A stretch of DNA of 44,244 nucleotides from Verrucomicrobiota bacterium (GCA_030834415.1 JAURFH010000004.1:1-44244); one strand, 5' to 3'; positions 34,518 through 44,076 are shown, counted from the first letter of the stretch. The notes: generated from the sequence alone by a model not told the origin. Program-made: numbers and translations.

Positions 34518-35150
34518 ATGCACCGCGAACCTTTATCCCGCAGTCTGGAGGCGTTGCTCGGAAAAGATGACGACCAGGCGGTGGTGACGCTGAACCAGCT
34601 CATCGAACGGACCGGTGGCCAAGGGCTCTATCTCTTCCTTATCCTGATTTGTCTGCCGTTCATCACGCCCATCCCATTGCCGGGCTTCAGCTTGATAGTT
34701 GGCCTGGTGGTGTTCTTGGTTGGCATGCGGCTGTTCTTGGGGCTGCCGCCGAAACTTCCTTTGTTCATCGGACGCAAGAAACTTTCCATGGAGCGTCAGC
34801 GCAAGATCATCACGGCGAGCGTCAAATGGGTGAAGCGCATCGAACGCATGGCTAAGCCACGGGGGCGTGGCTGGATCAGTAATGAAGTCTCGGTAAGGGT
34901 GAATGCCTTACTGATCGCTTTCCTCGGGTTTGTGCTCACGCTGCCCCTGCCGCTACCGTTCACGAATTCTCTGCCGGGATTGGCTGTGATATTCCTGTGC
35001 GTCAGCCTGATGGAGGAAGATGCCTTGTTGGTATGGGTTGGTTATGCGTTTGCGGCCGGCTCAGTGATCTATTTGTTCGCGCTGTCGAAGACCGTCATCG
35101 AGCTTTTTGAGCGTTATTCGGATTCGATCCGTCAATTCTTTGGTTTTTAA
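34518..35150 (+). CDS. exoD: ExoD-family exopolysaccharide synthesis protein
   Basis: The 210-residue protein has a short cytoplasmic N-terminus, then helices around 37-55, 57-75, 128-150, 152-170 and 172-192. Typical ExoD stretches are LILICLPFITPIPLPGFSLI and ALLIAFLGFVLTLPLPLPFT. ExoD was first linked to exopolysaccharide production and alkali tolerance in Sinorhizobium; its molecular role is unclear. It follows terC by nine bases and is directly followed by the GTG of recJ. Confidence 0.85.
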   Translation: MHREPLSRSLEALLGKDDDQAVVTLNQLIERTGGQGLYLFLILICLPFITPIPLPGFSLIVGLVVFLVGMRLFLGLPPKLPLFIGRKKLSMERQRKIITASVKWVKRIERMAKPRGRGWISNEVSVRVNALLIAFLGFVLTLPLPLPFTNSLPGLAVIFLCVSLMEEDALLVWVGYAFAAGSVIYLFALSKTVIELFERYSDSIRQFFGF

Positions 35151-36869
35151 GTGAAAACGTACCGTTGGTCATTTGCGCCGATACAGTTGGAACTGGCCCG
35201 AGTCCTGAGCCAGAGCGCCGGTATTTCCCCTTTGCTCGCCCAGTGCCTCCTGAATCGCGAGATTTCCGAGCCGGCGGTCGCTGCGGAGTTTCTCGAACCC
35301 AAGCTCAAGAATCTGCGAGATCCATTTCTCTTGCCGGACATGGCCAAAGCCGTGGACCGGCTTTACGCGGCGCGGGAACGGAATGAGCTGGTGGTCATCT
35401 TCGGCGACTATGATGTGGATGGCGTCACTTCTACCACGTTGCTCAGTGAATCCTTGAGCCAGCTGGGGTGGAAGGTAGAGACGTATCTGCCGCATCGTAT
35501 GGATGAAGGCTATGGTCTAAGCCGAGATGGGGTGGAGAACTGTTTAAGCCGGTTTCCCGCCAAGCTGCTGCTCGCGGTGGATTGTGGTTCCACAGCGGTG
35601 GAGACCATCGCTTGGCTGAATGAACGGGCAGTGGATGTGCTGGTGCTGGATCATCATCAGGTCTCTGATCCATCGCCTTCTGCTCATGCCTTGGTGAACC
35701 CCCAGCGGGGCGACGATAAGCTGAGCCAGATGTTCTGTTCAGCCGGGCTTGCTTTCAAATTGCTTCATGCGCTGGTGAAGCGCGGTCGTGAGCTGGGGCT
35801 GCCAGCGATGGCCACGTATGACATCCGGCAGTATTTGGACTTGGTCGCGTTAGGAACGGTGGCGGATCTGGTGCCCTTGCGCGGGGAGAATCGGGTGCTG
35901 GTCTCGCATGGTCTGAAGGCTTTGGGTGAAACGAAGCGGCCTGGGCTTATCGCCTTGAAAGAGGTGAGCCAGACGGGGGCGAAGGTAGGCGTTTATGAAG
36001 TGGGGTATCAACTCGGACCGCGTCTGAATGCGGCGGGACGGATGGAGAACGCGACGCAGGCACTTGATCTGATGCGAGCGAAGTCTGTGGCAGAAGCTTT
36101 GCCGCTGGCGCGAGAATTGGATGCGCGCAATCGCGAGCGGCAAGAGACAGAGCGGGGCATTGCCGAAACGGCCATCGCGAATGTGCGCAGCCGGTTCAAT
36201 CCGGAGCGGGATTACGTCATCGTCGAGGGGGAGATGATGTGGCACATCGGGGTGGTGGGTATCGTGGCTTCGCGAGTGTTGCGAGAGTTTTACCGGCCTA
36301 CGATCATCCTTGGTGGCTCCGGCGATGAGTGGCGTGGATCGGGACGGAGCATTGAAGGTTTCGATCTGGCGGCGGCATTGCGTTCGTGTGAAGACATTTT
36401 GGTCAAGCACGGCGGGCATGCGATGGCGGCGGGGTTGACGATCGATCCGAAAATGGTGGAGACATTCCGAGCCAGATTAAATGAACTGGCGCAGAAATCG
36501 ATCGCTCCGCAGGATTTGCAACCGCGCTTGTCACTGGATGCGGAAGTGCGCCTGAGCCAGGTGGACATGAATTTTCTGGATGCTTTGCAACGGCTGGAGC
36601 CGATGGGAATGGGGAATGTGGCGGTGCAATTGGCCGCGCGGAATCTGAGGCTGAACGGTGAACCCCGACGCATGGGCAAGGAAGGTCAGCATGTGAAACT
36701 GCAGGTGACGGATGGGGTGTCGATGCGTGAGGTCGTGTGGTGGGGGGCAGGTGAGGCAGCAATGCCTTCCGGAGTGTTTGACCTCGCTTTCTCGCCGCAG
36801 AAGAATGAATACAACGGGCGGACAACCATCCAGTTGAAGTTGCTGGATTGGAAAGCGGCGAAAGATTAA
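35151..36869 (+). CDS. recJ: Single-strand DNA 5'-3' exonuclease RecJ
   Basis: RecJ degrades single-stranded DNA from 5' ends in recombination and mismatch repair. The DHH domain has GDYDVDGVTSTTLL (85-98), DCGS (144-147) and DHHQ (167-170), all Mn ligands. The DHHA1 domain follows with GSGRSIEGFDLAAAL and KHGGHAMAAGLTI. The OB fold occupies the last ~110 residues. The 572 residues match the family (E. coli 577). The GTG at 35151 directly abuts the exoD stop; no Shine-Dalgarno is seen. Confidence 0.96.
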   Translation: MKTYRWSFAPIQLELARVLSQSAGISPLLAQCLLNREISEPAVAAEFLEPKLKNLRDPFLLPDMAKAVDRLYAARERNELVVIFGDYDVDGVTSTTLLSESLSQLGWKVETYLPHRMDEGYGLSRDGVENCLSRFPAKLLLAVDCGSTAVETIAWLNERAVDVLVLDHHQVSDPSPSAHALVNPQRGDDKLSQMFCSAGLAFKLLHALVKRGRELGLPAMATYDIRQYLDLVALGTVADLVPLRGENRVLVSHGLKALGETKRPGLIALKEVSQTGAKVGVYEVGYQLGPRLNAAGRMENATQALDLMRAKSVAEALPLARELDARNRERQETERGIAETAIANVRSRFNPERDYVIVEGEMMWHIGVVGIVASRVLREFYRPTIILGGSGDEWRGSGRSIEGFDLAAALRSCEDILVKHGGHAMAAGLTIDPKMVETFRARLNELAQKSIAPQDLQPRLSLDAEVRLSQVDMNFLDALQRLEPMGMGNVAVQLAARNLRLNGEPRRMGKEGQHVKLQVTDGVSMREVVWWGAGEAAMPSGVFDLAFSPQKNEYNGRTTIQLKLLDWKAAKD

Positions 36870-36892
36870 CCAGTTCTGTAAGCACATCATTT

Positions 36893-37570
36893 ATGGTATC
36901 AGCAGTCATAGTGGCGGCGGGGCGGGGGACGCGCATGGGGCCGAATGTGGACAAGCTGTTCCTCGAAGTGGGGGGCACGCCGATCATCGTGCACACGTGG
37001 CGGCAGTTCGAGAGTTGTCCGGAGGTGGATGAGATCGTGCTGGTGGTGCGGGAGGGGATGCAATCTGCCTTTGAAGAGTTGGCAGCGGGTGAGGGCTTCA
37101 AGAAACCGTATCGTTTGGTGCCGGGTGGTAAGGAACGGCAAGATTCTGTCTGGAATGGTATCGTGGCAGTGGCAGAGGGTGCGGAGATAGTGGCTATCCA
37201 TGATGGTGCACGTCCTTGTCTGACTCATGAGTTGATCACCGCGACCATCCATGCCGCTCGTGAGTCGGGTGCCGCAGTGGCCGCGCAGCGCGTGGTGGAC
37301 ACCATCAAGGACTCCACTGATGGCCAGACCATCAGCGGGCATTTGGAACGAAGCCGCTTGTGGGCGGTACAGACGCCACAAACCTTTCAGGTGCCGGTCA
37401 TCCGCAAAGCGCTCTCGGTGGTGAAAGAGAAGGGGTTGCTGGTGACGGATGATACTGCCGCATGCGAGTTGATCGGGCAGCCGGTAAGGCTCGTGGAGTG
37501 CGCAACACCGAATCCAAAGGCCACGGCGCCTTCAGATATTCCGTGGCTGGAAATATTGTTGGGGAAATGA
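36893..37570 (+). CDS. ispD: 2-C-methyl-D-erythritol 4-phosphate cytidylyltransferase
   Basis: IspD joins MEP and CTP in the non-mevalonate isoprenoid pathway. The N-terminus VSAVIVAAGRGTRMG binds CTP. The expected Lys appears in NVDKLFLEVGGTPII, and AIHDGARPCLT, QRVVDTIKDS and RLWAVQTPQTF are canonical. The C-terminal PNPKATAPSDIPWLEILL matches the family's last helix. The usual PKQ(Y/F) is shifted to VDKLF, a mild variant. ATG 36893 is used (225 residues) since the frame start at 36848 lies inside recJ. No IspF domain is fused. Confidence 0.94.
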   Translation: MVSAVIVAAGRGTRMGPNVDKLFLEVGGTPIIVHTWRQFESCPEVDEIVLVVREGMQSAFEELAAGEGFKKPYRLVPGGKERQDSVWNGIVAVAEGAEIVAIHDGARPCLTHELITATIHAARESGAAVAAQRVVDTIKDSTDGQTISGHLERSRLWAVQTPQTFQVPVIRKALSVVKEKGLLVTDDTAACELIGQPVRLVECATPNPKATAPSDIPWLEILLGK

Positions 37571-37577
37571 CCGATGG

Positions 37578-37707
37578 CGAAATCTGAAATGCCGAAGGAA
37601 TGAGCAAGGACTAATGCCTCAGAGAACGCTTTGAAATATGGGCATTTAAAGACATATTTGCGATTTCAGTCATTCCTTGTTCATTCAGATTTCGTCCTTC
37701 GTCATTG
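37578..37707. repeat. MITE-like imperfect inverted repeat between ispD and the C-terminal protease
   Basis: The left arm (37578-37603) carries CGAAATCTGAAATG then CGAAGGAATGA. The right arm (37670-37694) is its near reverse complement, continued by TCCTTCGTCATTG to 37707. Between them a seven-base-pair stem, AAATATG (37634) and CATATTT (37653), supports folding. The arm sequence matches the copy at 13051-13075. The rest of the 213-base gap shows no gene. Confidence 0.7.
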
Positions 37708-37784
37708 CGGAGCACGAAGCCCCGCTTGCTATTTCGGGCCATGGGTTTTACTTTGCGCCTAGTAATGGCCCAATTTAGCGACCT

Positions 37785-39092
37785 ATGAAGAAACGTATCC
37801 TCTTCAGCACGTTGACCGTGGTGCTTGGTTTGAACCTGTTCCTCGGCGCTCAAGTCTATCTGCAAAACGTACAGGCAGTGGGCAAGGAAGATCCGTACAG
37901 TCATTACGCGCTGCTGGCCAGGGTGATGGAGATGATCCGCAAGGATTATGTGGACGGGGAGAAGATTTCCTATGAGGACCTGATCCACGGGGCGTTGCGT
38001 GGAATGGTTTCAACCTTGGACCCGCACAGCGAGTTCATGGATGCTTCCAAGTTCAAGGAATTGCAGGATGATACAGAAGGTCAGTTCGGCGGGGTGGGCA
38101 TCGTCATCCAGTCAAAGAACGGATTTCTGACGGTGGTGGCACCCATCGAAGATACGCCGGGTTTTGCGGCGGGTATCCTTTCGGGAGATCGCATTATCGA
38201 GATCAGTGGCAAGAACGCTGAAAGATTGCCGATCTCAGAGGCGGTGAAGCGTCTGCGTGGTGTGCCGGGTACGGAAGTCACCATCAAGATTGCGCGGGAA
38301 GGCTGGCTGGAACCCAAGGAGATCAAGCTGGTGCGGGCGGAAATCAAGGTGGACACGGCCAAGGATCTGACCGGCAAACGGGAGTTCAAGCTGCTGGAGG
38401 ATAACATCGGTTACGTGCGACTGACCCAGTTCGGTGAGAAGACGGCTGAGGAATTGAAGGCGGCGCTGGACAAACAGAAGAAAGAAGGGATGAAGGCGCT
38501 GGTGTTGGACTTGCGCGCGAATCCCGGTGGGTTGCTGGATCAGGCGGTGAAGGTATGTGAACTTTTCTTGCCGCGTAATCAATTGATCGTCACCACGGAA
38601 GGTCGTAACGAAGCGCAAAAGTCCTCCTACTCGGCCAAAGGCCCAGGCTATTACAAAGACATCCCCATGGTGGTTTTGGTGAATGGTGGAAGTGCGAGCG
38701 CATCGGAAATCGTAGCGGGCTGCCTGCAAGATGTGCGTCGGGCCCACATCATGGGTGAGCAGACTTTTGGTAAAGGTTCCGTGCAAAGCATTCTGCCCTT
38801 GCCGGATGATTCGGCGCTGCGTCTGACCACGGCGAAGTATTACACGCCCAGCCACAAGACCATCCATGAGCACGGCATCACGCCGGACAGCATCGTGCCG
38901 ATGTCCCTCGAGGACGAAATGAACCTGGCACGCTTGCGCTCACCCGGCGGTGCCGAGATGCTGGAAGGTGAAGAGAAAGAAAAAGTGCTCAACACCAAGG
39001 ATGCGCAATTGGACCGGGCGATGGATCTGCTGAAAGGTATTCTGCTCTACACAGGGCAGGATGATGCCAAGAAGCAGACCAAAAAGGTCTGA
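37785..39092 (+). CDS. S41 family C-terminal processing peptidase (Ctp-like)
   Basis: This 435-residue serine/lysine protease has a signal peptide or anchor (about 1-25) and a PDZ domain (~95-185, QFGGVGIVIQSKNGFLTVVAP through RDVKRLRG-like helix). The S41 core includes VLDLRANPGGLLDQAV, the nucleophile Ser in NGGSASASEIVAG and the Lys in EQTFGKGSVQ. Such enzymes trim C-termini of envelope proteins and often act in cell-wall control. ATG 37785 has no Shine-Dalgarno. The tsaD gene begins six bases after the stop. Confidence 0.94.
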   Translation: MKKRILFSTLTVVLGLNLFLGAQVYLQNVQAVGKEDPYSHYALLARVMEMIRKDYVDGEKISYEDLIHGALRGMVSTLDPHSEFMDASKFKELQDDTEGQFGGVGIVIQSKNGFLTVVAPIEDTPGFAAGILSGDRIIEISGKNAERLPISEAVKRLRGVPGTEVTIKIAREGWLEPKEIKLVRAEIKVDTAKDLTGKREFKLLEDNIGYVRLTQFGEKTAEELKAALDKQKKEGMKALVLDLRANPGGLLDQAVKVCELFLPRNQLIVTTEGRNEAQKSSYSAKGPGYYKDIPMVVLVNGGSASASEIVAGCLQDVRRAHIMGEQTFGKGSVQSILPLPDDSALRLTTAKYYTPSHKTIHEHGITPDSIVPMSLEDEMNLARLRSPGGAEMLEGEEKEKVLNTKDAQLDRAMDLLKGILLYTGQDDAKKQTKKV

Positions 39093-39098
39093 GCCAGC

Positions 39099-40124
39099 AT
39101 GCTCATTCTTGCCCTTGAGACGTCTTGTGATGAGACGAGTGCTGCGATCGTCCAAGACGAAGTGATTCTGGCGACGGTCGTTTCTTCTCAAATCAAGCTC
39201 CACGAAGAGTATGGCGGTGTCGTGCCGGAACTGGCCACGCGGGAGCACTTGCGTAACCTGACCCCAGTAGTGAAGGAAACCTTGGCGAAAGCCGGGGTAG
39301 TTGCGAAAGACCTCTCGGCACTTGCGGTCACGCGGGGGCCGGGTTTGCCGAATGCCTTGATGATCGGGTTTCGGGCGACGCAGGCGATGGCTTGGTCGTT
39401 GGGGCTGCCTTTCATCGGGGTGAATCATCACGAGGCGCATCTTTATTCGCCTTGGATCGAGGGGGAGCCATCCCGAGCGAGGTTTGACCTCCTGCAACCG
39501 AATGTTTCCCTGATCGTCAGTGGTGGTCACACCATGCTCGTTGACGTGCGTGGAGAGCTCGACCATAAGGTGCTGGGGGGAACGGTGGATGATGCGGCTG
39601 GTGAGTGCTTTGACAAAGTGGCCAAGTTGATCGGCTTACCTTACCCCGGCGGGCCTCAGCTTGATAAGTTGGCAGCCCTAGGCGACCCCAAGGCGATCGC
39701 TTTCCCGCGTCCGATGATCCATGAGACGCACGATGACTTCAGTTTTAGTGGGCTAAAGACTTCGGTCCGGTATTTCTTGCGGGATAATCCGAGTGTCATC
39801 TCGACTGAAAGCGGATTGGCGGACCTTTGCGCCAGTGTCCAGGCGGCCATCGTGGAAGTGCTGGTGACCAAGACCATCCGGGCGACGAAGCGTTTGGGCT
39901 ATCGATGTGTAACCGCTTCTGGTGGGGTGACCTGCAACAGCGGATTGCGCGCCCGCCTGACGGAAGCATGTGCCAGGAATGGTTTTACCCTGCGGTTGGC
40001 GGAGCGCCAGCTCTGCACCGATAACGCCGGTATGGTGGGCATCCTGGCAGCCCGCAAGCTGGCCAAAGGGCAGGGTATCGCTCCCTATGACGCCGAAATC
40101 CTGCCCGCCGATTCTCTCGTGTAA
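39099..40124 (+). CDS. tsaD: tRNA N6-adenosine threonylcarbamoyltransferase TsaD
   Basis: TsaD transfers threonylcarbamoyl to A37 of tRNAs reading ANN codons, with TsaB and TsaE. The ASKHA fold starts with LALETSCDETSAAIV. The metal-binding motif is NHHEAHLYSPW, and further motifs are VSGGHTMLV, GGTVDDAAGECFDKVAK and CTDNAGMVGILAA. The 341 residues match the family. It follows the S41 protease by six bases and closes the housekeeping run. Confidence 0.97.
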   Translation: MLILALETSCDETSAAIVQDEVILATVVSSQIKLHEEYGGVVPELATREHLRNLTPVVKETLAKAGVVAKDLSALAVTRGPGLPNALMIGFRATQAMAWSLGLPFIGVNHHEAHLYSPWIEGEPSRARFDLLQPNVSLIVSGGHTMLVDVRGELDHKVLGGTVDDAAGECFDKVAKLIGLPYPGGPQLDKLAALGDPKAIAFPRPMIHETHDDFSFSGLKTSVRYFLRDNPSVISTESGLADLCASVQAAIVEVLVTKTIRATKRLGYRCVTASGGVTCNSGLRARLTEACARNGFTLRLAERQLCTDNAGMVGILAARKLAKGQGIAPYDAEILPADSLV

Positions 40125-40191
40125 CTTTTGCCATCCGCCGACGTCTGAGTTACGTTGGGTTACGGATTCGGTCCATTGAGTTAAATAATTA

Positions 40192-40209
40192 TTGGACAAC
40201 GACGTCCAA
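40192..40209. promoter_or_regulatory. Perfect inverted repeat upstream of the DUF1592-type cytochrome
   Basis: TTGGAC and GTCCAA flank six bases, giving an 18-base dyad 27 bases before the start codon. It could be an operator or part of the 5' UTR fold. No regulator is visible nearby. Confidence 0.3.
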
Positions 40210-40235
40210 GAGTTAATATTTGAGATTCAGACAGC

Positions 40236-42623
40236 ATGAAGTTGAACCGTAAAGTTGTAGCCCTCGCACTTGTCCTCACCTTTTCCGGGGTGGCGGCGGC
40301 GGGGATTTTTGATTTTTTTAAGAAGAAGGAACCGGAGGCGAATACTCCCAAACCGGCAGCAGCTGTCAGCACCCCAACACCCAAAAAGGCGGAGAAGCAA
40401 ATCTCCTACGAGAAGGATATCAAACCCATCCTTGAGGAATACTGTTTTGATTGCCATTCCGACGGCACCAAAAAAGGTGGGGTCGCATTTGATGAACACA
40501 CGGATCTGGCGGAGCTTTTGAAGGACCGGAAACTTTGGTCCAGTGTGTCGCAAAACGTGGAGCAACGTCTGATGCCGCCGGAGAAGAAGGCGCAACCTAC
40601 CCATGAGCAACGAGACCTCATCGCCGAATGGGTCAAAAAGGATATTTTCAAGACGGACCCGAATAACCCTGATCCAGGCCGGGTGACCATTCGCCGCCTG
40701 AACCGTGAAGAGTATAACAATACTATCCGTGATTTGGTGGGAGTTGATTTTGATCCTGCTGATGGTTTCCCGGCGGATGATACGGGGTATGGCTTCGACA
40801 ACATCGGTGATGTTCTCTCTCTCTCCCCGATCATGTTGGAGAAGTATATGAACGCGGCGCAGAAGATTCTCGACCAAGCCGTGGTCATTGGATTGCCCAA
40901 GCCGCCAACGGTCAGCTACGGCGCGACTCGCATCGCGGGTGGGACGCCATTGGGTAACGAAGCGCGTATTTTGGTGTCCAACGGCGAAATGTTCGTGAAT
41001 CACAAGTTTCTAGCCGATAGTGAGTATGCCATCATCGTGAAGGCCTTTGGTAATCAAGGTGGACCTCAGCCGGTGAAAATGGCGGTAAGAATGGGTGGTA
41101 AAGACCTGAAGCAGTTTGATGTCAAAGAAGTGGCGGATAACCCCGGTACTTTCGAGGTGAAGTTCAAAGCTCAAGCCGGTGAATCGAAGGTCGCGGTGGC
41201 GTTTTTGAACGATTTTTATCAGGCGGAAGACAAGAAGCTTAAAAAACGTAAGATCGATACCAATTTAATCGTGCAGCAGATGGAAGTAGCGGGTCCGATC
41301 GATACCGTGAACCCGATCTATCCTGAGACGCACACACGCATCTTCTTCAAAAAGCCCACTGGTGATGGCGATAAGAAACAGGTGGCTCGCGAAATCGTGC
41401 AAAAGTTTGCCGATCGCGCCTTCCGCCGTCCCGTCACAAATGATGAGCTGGACCGGCTCATGACCATCTACGAGATGGGTGATAAGAACAAAGAACCTTT
41501 CGAGAAGTCAGTGAAGCTGACTTTGCAAGCAGTGCTGGTCTCGCCGCGTTTCCTGTTCCGTGGGGAAATCCAGCCGGAACCGGATAATCCGCAGAAGGCG
41601 CACCCAATCAATGAGTATGCATTGGCCTCACGTCTGTCTTACTTCCTGTGGAGCAGCATGCCGGACACGGAGCTGTTTGATTACGCGCGGCGGGGTGAGT
41701 TGCGGCGGAACCTGGCCTTCCAAGTGCAGCGGATGCTACGGGATAACAAAGCCAAGGCATTGGTGGAAAATTTCGCCGGGCAATGGCTGATGTTGCGTAA
41801 CCTAGATATCGTTTCGCCCGACCCGAAGACGTATCCAGACTGGGATGACAGCTTGAAGGGATTGATGCGGAAGGAGACGGAGATGTTCTTCGAACATATC
41901 ATGCGCGAGGATCGCTCGCTGTTCGATTTCCTCATCGCGGATTACACGTTTGTAAATGAACGGCTGGCGCAGCATTACAATCTGGGCGGAGTTGTAGGCG
42001 ATAAGTTCCAGAAGGTTTCCCTAGCGGGTACCCAGCGTTCGGGTGTGTTGACGCAGGGGAGCATTTTGACAATCACTTCCAACCCGACGAGGACCTCGCC
42101 GGTGAAGCGAGGGTTGTGGGTGCTGGAGAACTTGCTGGCCACGCCGCCGCCACCGCCGCCGCCGGATGTGCCGCCGCTGGATGACAACAAAGAAGCGGCG
42201 ACCGGCAGTCTGCGGGTGCGGTTGGAGAAACATCGGGCTGATCAGGGTTGTGCCTCCTGCCACGCACGTATGGACCCACTGGGCTTCGGTCTGGAGAACT
42301 TTGACGGCATCGGCGGCTGGCGTGAGAAGGATGAGGGTTACAAGATCGATCCGGCAGGCAAGCTGGTGAGCGGTGAGAGCTTTGCCGGGCCGAACGAATT
42401 GAACCGTATCCTTGCGACCGACAAACAGGAAGAGTTCCTGCACTGCATGGCGGAGAAGATGTTGATCTACGCATTGGGCCGCGGGCTCGAGTGGTACGAC
42501 AAGCCGACGCTGGAGCAGATCTCTGCTGATGTGAAAGCGGGCAACAACAAATTCTCAGCCTTGGTGATGGCGGTGGTGAAGAGTGTGCCGTTCCAACTGC
42601 GCCGCGGTGATGGAGAACGGTAA
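40236..42623 (+). CDS. Di-haem DUF1587/DUF1592/DUF1588/DUF1585 protein (planctomycete cytochrome type)
   Basis: The 795-residue protein begins with a signal peptide. An N-terminal cytochrome c-like module has CFDCH at 70-74 and the Met-containing RLMPPE, followed by DUF1587 (RRLNREEYNNTIRDLVGVD). Then come a beta-rich domain, DUF1595 (FADRAFRRPVTNDELDRL), DUF1592 (EYALASRLSYFLWSSMPD) and DUF1588 (RSGVLTQGSILTITSNPTRT), with seven prolines near 636-642. A second haem site, CASCH, lies at 672-676, and DUF1585 ends the chain. The set is typical of Planctomycetes and Verrucomicrobia; its reaction is not known, though a periplasmic redox role is likely. The DUF1552 gene follows by 72 bases. Confidence 0.95.
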   Translation: MKLNRKVVALALVLTFSGVAAAGIFDFFKKKEPEANTPKPAAAVSTPTPKKAEKQISYEKDIKPILEEYCFDCHSDGTKKGGVAFDEHTDLAELLKDRKLWSSVSQNVEQRLMPPEKKAQPTHEQRDLIAEWVKKDIFKTDPNNPDPGRVTIRRLNREEYNNTIRDLVGVDFDPADGFPADDTGYGFDNIGDVLSLSPIMLEKYMNAAQKILDQAVVIGLPKPPTVSYGATRIAGGTPLGNEARILVSNGEMFVNHKFLADSEYAIIVKAFGNQGGPQPVKMAVRMGGKDLKQFDVKEVADNPGTFEVKFKAQAGESKVAVAFLNDFYQAEDKKLKKRKIDTNLIVQQMEVAGPIDTVNPIYPETHTRIFFKKPTGDGDKKQVAREIVQKFADRAFRRPVTNDELDRLMTIYEMGDKNKEPFEKSVKLTLQAVLVSPRFLFRGEIQPEPDNPQKAHPINEYALASRLSYFLWSSMPDTELFDYARRGELRRNLAFQVQRMLRDNKAKALVENFAGQWLMLRNLDIVSPDPKTYPDWDDSLKGLMRKETEMFFEHIMREDRSLFDFLIADYTFVNERLAQHYNLGGVVGDKFQKVSLAGTQRSGVLTQGSILTITSNPTRTSPVKRGLWVLENLLATPPPPPPPDVPPLDDNKEAATGSLRVRLEKHRADQGCASCHARMDPLGFGLENFDGIGGWREKDEGYKIDPAGKLVSGESFAGPNELNRILATDKQEEFLHCMAEKMLIYALGRGLEWYDKPTLEQISADVKAGNNKFSALVMAVVKSVPFQLRRGDGER

Positions 42624-42695
42624 AATTTGAATTAATTTTTGTCTCCAGGGTCTAAATGAGGTAAAGTAGTACAAATAATCAACCATACGAACAAT

Positions 42696-44057
42696 ATGAA
42701 CAAACCTTGGCAATTACCGCGTCGTACCTTCTTGAAGGGCCTGGGAACCATGTTGGCTCTGCCGACTTTGGAGGCCATGGTGCCTTCGATAGGCACCGCA
42801 GCTGAAGCCGTAGCTGGTGGAGCGGCTGGTGCAGTGCCACGTCGTATGGCCTTCGTCTACATCCCGAACGGGGTGATTTTGGAGAACTGGGTGCCGCAGG
42901 GCGCGGGCTCTAGCTATTTGCTGTCGCCAACCCTGATGCCGTTGAAGAACGTAAAGGAAGACTTCACGGTGATCACGGGTTTGAAGCATGACAAGGCGAA
43001 GGCGAACGGTGATGGTGCGGGTGATCATGCCCGGGCCAACGCGACATTCTTGACGGGTGTACAGGCGCGTAAGACGGCTGGTGCGGATATCCGTGTAGGC
43101 ACTTCTGTCGATCAGATCGCGGCGATGAAGATGGGGCGTGAGACGCGCTTCCCTTCGCTGGAGTTGAGCTGCGACAAGGCGCGCCAAGCCGGTTCCTGTG
43201 ACTCCGGTTACAGTTGTGCCTACCAGTACAATCTTTCCTGGAAGACGGAGACGATGCCGATGGCGCCGGAAAACGATCCGCGCCGTGTATTCGAACGTCT
43301 GTTCGGTGGTGGCAACAAGGAAGAGAACGCCGCCAGCGCCGCCCAACGCAAGCAATACCAGAAGAGCATTCTGGATTTCGTGTTGGAAGATGCCAAGCGG
43401 TTGCAAGGCCAGCTGGGTGCGAACGACAAGCGCAAGGTGGACGAGTATCTGGCCGGTGTGCGCGAACTGGAGCTGCAGCTTGAGGCCTCTGAGAAGTTCA
43501 ATGCGGCTGAGTTGGATTACAAGAAGCCCACGGGCATCCCGAAGGACAAGTCGGCGCATTTCCGCCTGATGTATGATCTGATGGTGCTGGCGTTCCGCAC
43601 GGACACGACCCGCATCTCGACTTTCCTGATGGCGCATGACGGCAGCAACAGCCCGTTCCCGGAAATCGGTATCCCGGACGGTCACCACAACCTCTCACAT
43701 CATCAGAACGACAGGGTGATGGTGGAGAAGCTGAAGAAGATCGATTACTTCCACATGCAGAACTTCGCCTACTTCCTGGAGAAGATGAAAGCGACGAAGG
43801 AAGCTGATGGCACGTCCCTGCTGGATAACAGCATGGTGGTGCTGGGCAGCGGTATCAGTGATGGCAATCGCCATCGCCATGACCAGTTGCCGATCATCCT
43901 GGCCGGTAAGGGCGGTGGGACGATCAAGCAGGGCCGTCACCTGAAACTGAACGACCAGGTGCCGATGTCCAACCTGTATCTCTCACTGCTGGACCGCATG
44001 GGAGTGAACATCCCGCGCTTCGGTGACAGCACCGGCCGGTTCCAATACCTGAGCTAA
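42696..44057 (+). CDS. DUF1552 domain protein, Tat-exported
   Basis: The N-terminus LPRRTFLKGLGTMLALPTLE is a twin-arginine signal, so the protein is probably folded in the cytoplasm before export, possibly with a cofactor. The remaining ~420 residues are DUF1552: RMAFVYIPNGVILENWVP, FTVITGLKHDKA, DHARANATFLTG, RFPSLELSCDKA, FRTDTTRISTFLMAHDGSN and VVLGSGISDGNRH. The fold resembles the alkaline-phosphatase/DUF1501 sulfatase-like group, but no activity is proven. It is paired with the DUF1592-type cytochrome throughout PVC bacteria. A strong terminator follows. Confidence 0.94.
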   Translation: MNKPWQLPRRTFLKGLGTMLALPTLEAMVPSIGTAAEAVAGGAAGAVPRRMAFVYIPNGVILENWVPQGAGSSYLLSPTLMPLKNVKEDFTVITGLKHDKAKANGDGAGDHARANATFLTGVQARKTAGADIRVGTSVDQIAAMKMGRETRFPSLELSCDKARQAGSCDSGYSCAYQYNLSWKTETMPMAPENDPRRVFERLFGGGNKEENAASAAQRKQYQKSILDFVLEDAKRLQGQLGANDKRKVDEYLAGVRELELQLEASEKFNAAELDYKKPTGIPKDKSAHFRLMYDLMVLAFRTDTTRISTFLMAHDGSNSPFPEIGIPDGHHNLSHHQNDRVMVEKLKKIDYFHMQNFAYFLEKMKATKEADGTSLLDNSMVVLGSGISDGNRHRHDQLPIILAGKGGGTIKQGRHLKLNDQVPMSNLYLSLLDRMGVNIPRFGDSTGRFQYLS

Positions 44058-44076
44058 AAGCTCAGCAGAATTGATG

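Noticed and set aside
42141-42180. GCC-rich run in the DUF1592 gene as a simple-sequence repeat
   Set aside because: It encodes the proline stretch usual in DUF1588 proteins and is normal for the family.
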